From Ensifer sp. USDA 6670 (GTDB taxonomy: Bacteria > Pseudomonadota > Alphaproteobacteria > Rhizobiales > Rhizobiaceae), in NCBI GenBank assembly GCA_000421085.1, contig ATWE01000003.1, positions 1 through 64,000 on the forward strand: a DNA stretch of 64,000 nt. The letters are read 5' to 3'. A program made the position numbers and the translations under genes. Below, piece after piece: positions 62,718-64,000 of the stretch. The number at the start of each line of letters is the position of its first letter. Position 1 is the stretch's first letter. The notes under the pieces were generated by a model. That model had not been told where the DNA came from. It made no database searches and worked only from the letters and a program-made list of their open reading frames with translations.

Positions 62718-63653
62718 ATGTATGAGGTGTTCAGTTTCGTCGACGAGCAGTTCAAGACGCCATTGGAGGACTTCATCTCTTCGGGAACGTCGAACATTGC
62801 CGAGTGGGTCTCAGGGCCACTGACGGTAGCGGTCACCCTCTATGTCGTGCTCTACGGTTATCTTATTCTTCGTGGCTCGGTGCAGGAGCCGATCCTCGAC
62901 TTCGCCTATGGGGCGATCAAACTCGCCATCATCGTGATGCTGGTGAAGAACGCCAGCGAATATCAGACCTATGTCACCAACATCTTCTTCGATGTGCTTC
63001 CGCGCGAGATCTCCCAGGCGCTGAACATCGGGACGGCGCCGAGCGCCTCGACCTTCGACAGCCTTCTGGATAAGGGGCAGGCTTCCGCGACTGACATTTG
63101 GTCGCGCGCCTCGTGGCCGGTGGACATTGTCACCGGCGTCGGTGGCATGATGGTGATCGGTGCGAGCTTCATCGTCGCGGCGATCGGCTACATTGTCTCG
63201 CTCTACGCGCGGCTCGCGCTCGCCATCGTGCTCGCGATCGGCCCGATCTTCGTGGCGCTCGCCCTGTTTCAGGCGACGCGGCGCTTCACCGAAGCCTGGA
63301 TAGGACAGCTTGCAAATTTTGTGGTTCTCCAGGTTCTCGTCGTTGCCATCGGCTCACTGCTGATCACCTGCATAGACACGACGTTCACGGCGATCGAGGG
63401 ATACAGCGATGTGCTGATGCGGCCGATCGCGCTTTGCGCCATCTGCCTTGCCGCCCTCTACGTCTTCTACCAGCTTCCCAACATTGCCTCGGCTCTGGCT
63501 TCCGGAGGTGCATCGCTGACCTACGGCTACGGTGCGGCCCGAGACGCCCACGAAAGCACGCTCGCCGTGGTCGCCTCACGCGGATTCAAGGTCGCCGGGC
63601 GCGGGGTTCGCGCGGCTGGGCGGACATTCAGATCAAAGGGCGCCGGTTCATGA
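62718..63653 (+). CDS. virB6: VirB6-like inner-membrane channel protein
   Basis: ATG 62718 is the likely start; a longer frame upstream overlaps eexN without homology. The 311-residue protein has a periplasmic start (SFVDEQFKTPLEDFISSG) and five or more membrane helices (VTLYVVLYGYLILRGS, AIKLAIIVMLVKNA, MVIGASFIVAAIGYIVSLYA and more), and RLALAIVLAIGPIFVALALF contains the conserved VirB6 signature. It forms the inner-membrane path for the substrate. Confidence 0.9.
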   Translation: MYEVFSFVDEQFKTPLEDFISSGTSNIAEWVSGPLTVAVTLYVVLYGYLILRGSVQEPILDFAYGAIKLAIIVMLVKNASEYQTYVTNIFFDVLPREISQALNIGTAPSASTFDSLLDKGQASATDIWSRASWPVDIVTGVGGMMVIGASFIVAAIGYIVSLYARLALAIVLAIGPIFVALALFQATRRFTEAWIGQLANFVVLQVLVVAIGSLLITCIDTTFTAIEGYSDVLMRPIALCAICLAALYVFYQLPNIASALASGGASLTYGYGAARDAHESTLAVVASRGFKVAGRGVRAAGRTFRSKGAGS

Positions 63654-63690
63654 CGCTCCTTCGCACAAGCAAGAAAGAGGGCCTTTCGGA

Positions 63691-63957
63691 ATGACAAGAA
63701 CTTTTCCGCTGCTGTGCATGGCGGCGATCTTCAGCGGCTGCGCATCAATGAGCCATCCACTCCCGAAATGCGATGGCTATTCGCGCCGGCCGCTCAATCG
63801 CGCCATGTGGCAGTGGGAGGGGGATCTAAAACAGAAGCATTCCGACGCGCCCCCGGTAGCCTCACCGCGCATGGCTTCCTATGTCGAGGCACGCAAGCAG
63901 CCGTCCGCCTTCGCCCATTTCGACGTCGACGCATCCTATCGTCCTTGTAAGGGGTAG
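63691..63957 (+). CDS. virB7: VirB7-like lipoprotein
   Basis: The 88-residue protein has a signal sequence with the lipobox FSGC (MTRTFPLLCMAAIFSGCASM), so it would be anchored in the outer membrane. A second cysteine (LPKCDG) could pair with a partner, as VirB7 does with VirB9. It is longer than the classic Agrobacterium VirB7. GAGGGC precedes ATG 63691. Position between virB6 and virB8 agrees with the family order. Confidence 0.78.
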   Translation: MTRTFPLLCMAAIFSGCASMSHPLPKCDGYSRRPLNRAMWQWEGDLKQKHSDAPPVASPRMASYVEARKQPSAFAHFDVDASYRPCKG

Positions 63958-63961
63958 CGCG

Positions 63962-64000
63962 ATGGTCTCCAGCGACGAGCTCAAGACGTACTTCGAAAAT
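63962..64000 (+). CDS. virB8: VirB8-like protein, start only (runs off the right edge)
   Basis: ATG 63962, after AAGGGGTAGCG, begins MVSSDELKTYFEN, a typical start of the cytoplasmic N-terminus of VirB8. The gene continues past the end of the window. Position after virB7 supports the call. Confidence 0.75.
   Translation, partial: MVSSDELKTYFEN

Noticed and set aside
1..64000. CRISPR array, tRNA or rRNA genes
   Set aside because: I saw no regularly spaced repeats and no recognisable tRNA or rRNA sequence while reading both strands. A covariance-model scan would be decisive for tRNAs and small RNAs.

Overview
The window looks like part of a large accessory replicon (megaplasmid or chromid) of a Rhizobiaceae bacterium, most likely Sinorhizobium/Ensifer or a close relative. 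The reasons are ExoP/ExoY/ExoF-type polysaccharide genes, a virB-type conjugation operon led by a winged-helix regulator, a plasmid-borne LigD, DUF3606, DUF4334 and PRC-barrel proteins, and high-GC codon use. Assignments come from reading the sequence and recalling families; no database search was run.

Region 1 (1-17.1 kb) is a gene-poor, decaying accessory arm. Intact genes are a class A beta-lactamase, a LysR regulator, a DUF924 protein, the DNA ligase/polymerase LigD, a secreted SNase-type nuclease, an orphan HARP-like protein and several small proteins. Between them lie broken genes: a LysR regulator with a one-base frameshift beside the beta-lactamase, an SRAP (YedK/HMCES-type) remnant next to ligD, a twice-frameshifted XRE regulator, the 5' scrap of a second nuclease, a ligase scrap with an internal deletion, and a frameshifted DUF4334 gene. 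The arm also carries at least six predicted single-span membrane microproteins of 25-31 residues, a perfect 14-bp hairpin, a roughly 200-bp diverged direct repeat, and a possible leader-peptide/alternative-hairpin element.

Region 2 (17.6-55.9 kb) is a Wzx/Wzy-type exopolysaccharide locus. It has the polymerase (Wzy), flippase (Wzx), chain-length regulator/ATPase (ExoP/Wzc), priming transferase (ExoY), export protein (ExoF), seven glycosyltransferases plus a remnant of an eighth, a pyruvyl transferase, a secreted glycoside hydrolase-DUF4214 fusion and a GMC oxidoreductase. Precursor genes point to two GDP-sugars. One is GDP-mannose, from a phosphomannomutase and a guanylyltransferase fused to an AGE-family domain. 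The other is a GDP-D-glycero-D-manno-heptose derivative, from an HddA-type kinase, an HddC-GmhB fusion, an NAD-dependent epimerase/dehydratase, a second AGE protein and two DegT aminotransferases, one with an N-terminal extension. Two paralogous LuxR-type regulators whose receiver domains lack the phospho-acceptor aspartate stand at the two ends, and a Crp/FNR regulator lies inside the right end.

Region 3 (56-64 kb) holds a PRC-barrel protein and then a VirB-type type IV secretion operon on the + strand: a secreted accessory protein, virB1, virB2, virB3, virB4, virB5, an EexN-like entry-exclusion lipoprotein, virB6, a virB7-like lipoprotein and the start of virB8, which runs off the window. 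A divergently transcribed RctA/MarR-like regulator and a symmetrical 20-bp dyad sit in its promoter region, so the replicon is probably conjugative or mobilisable under repressor control.
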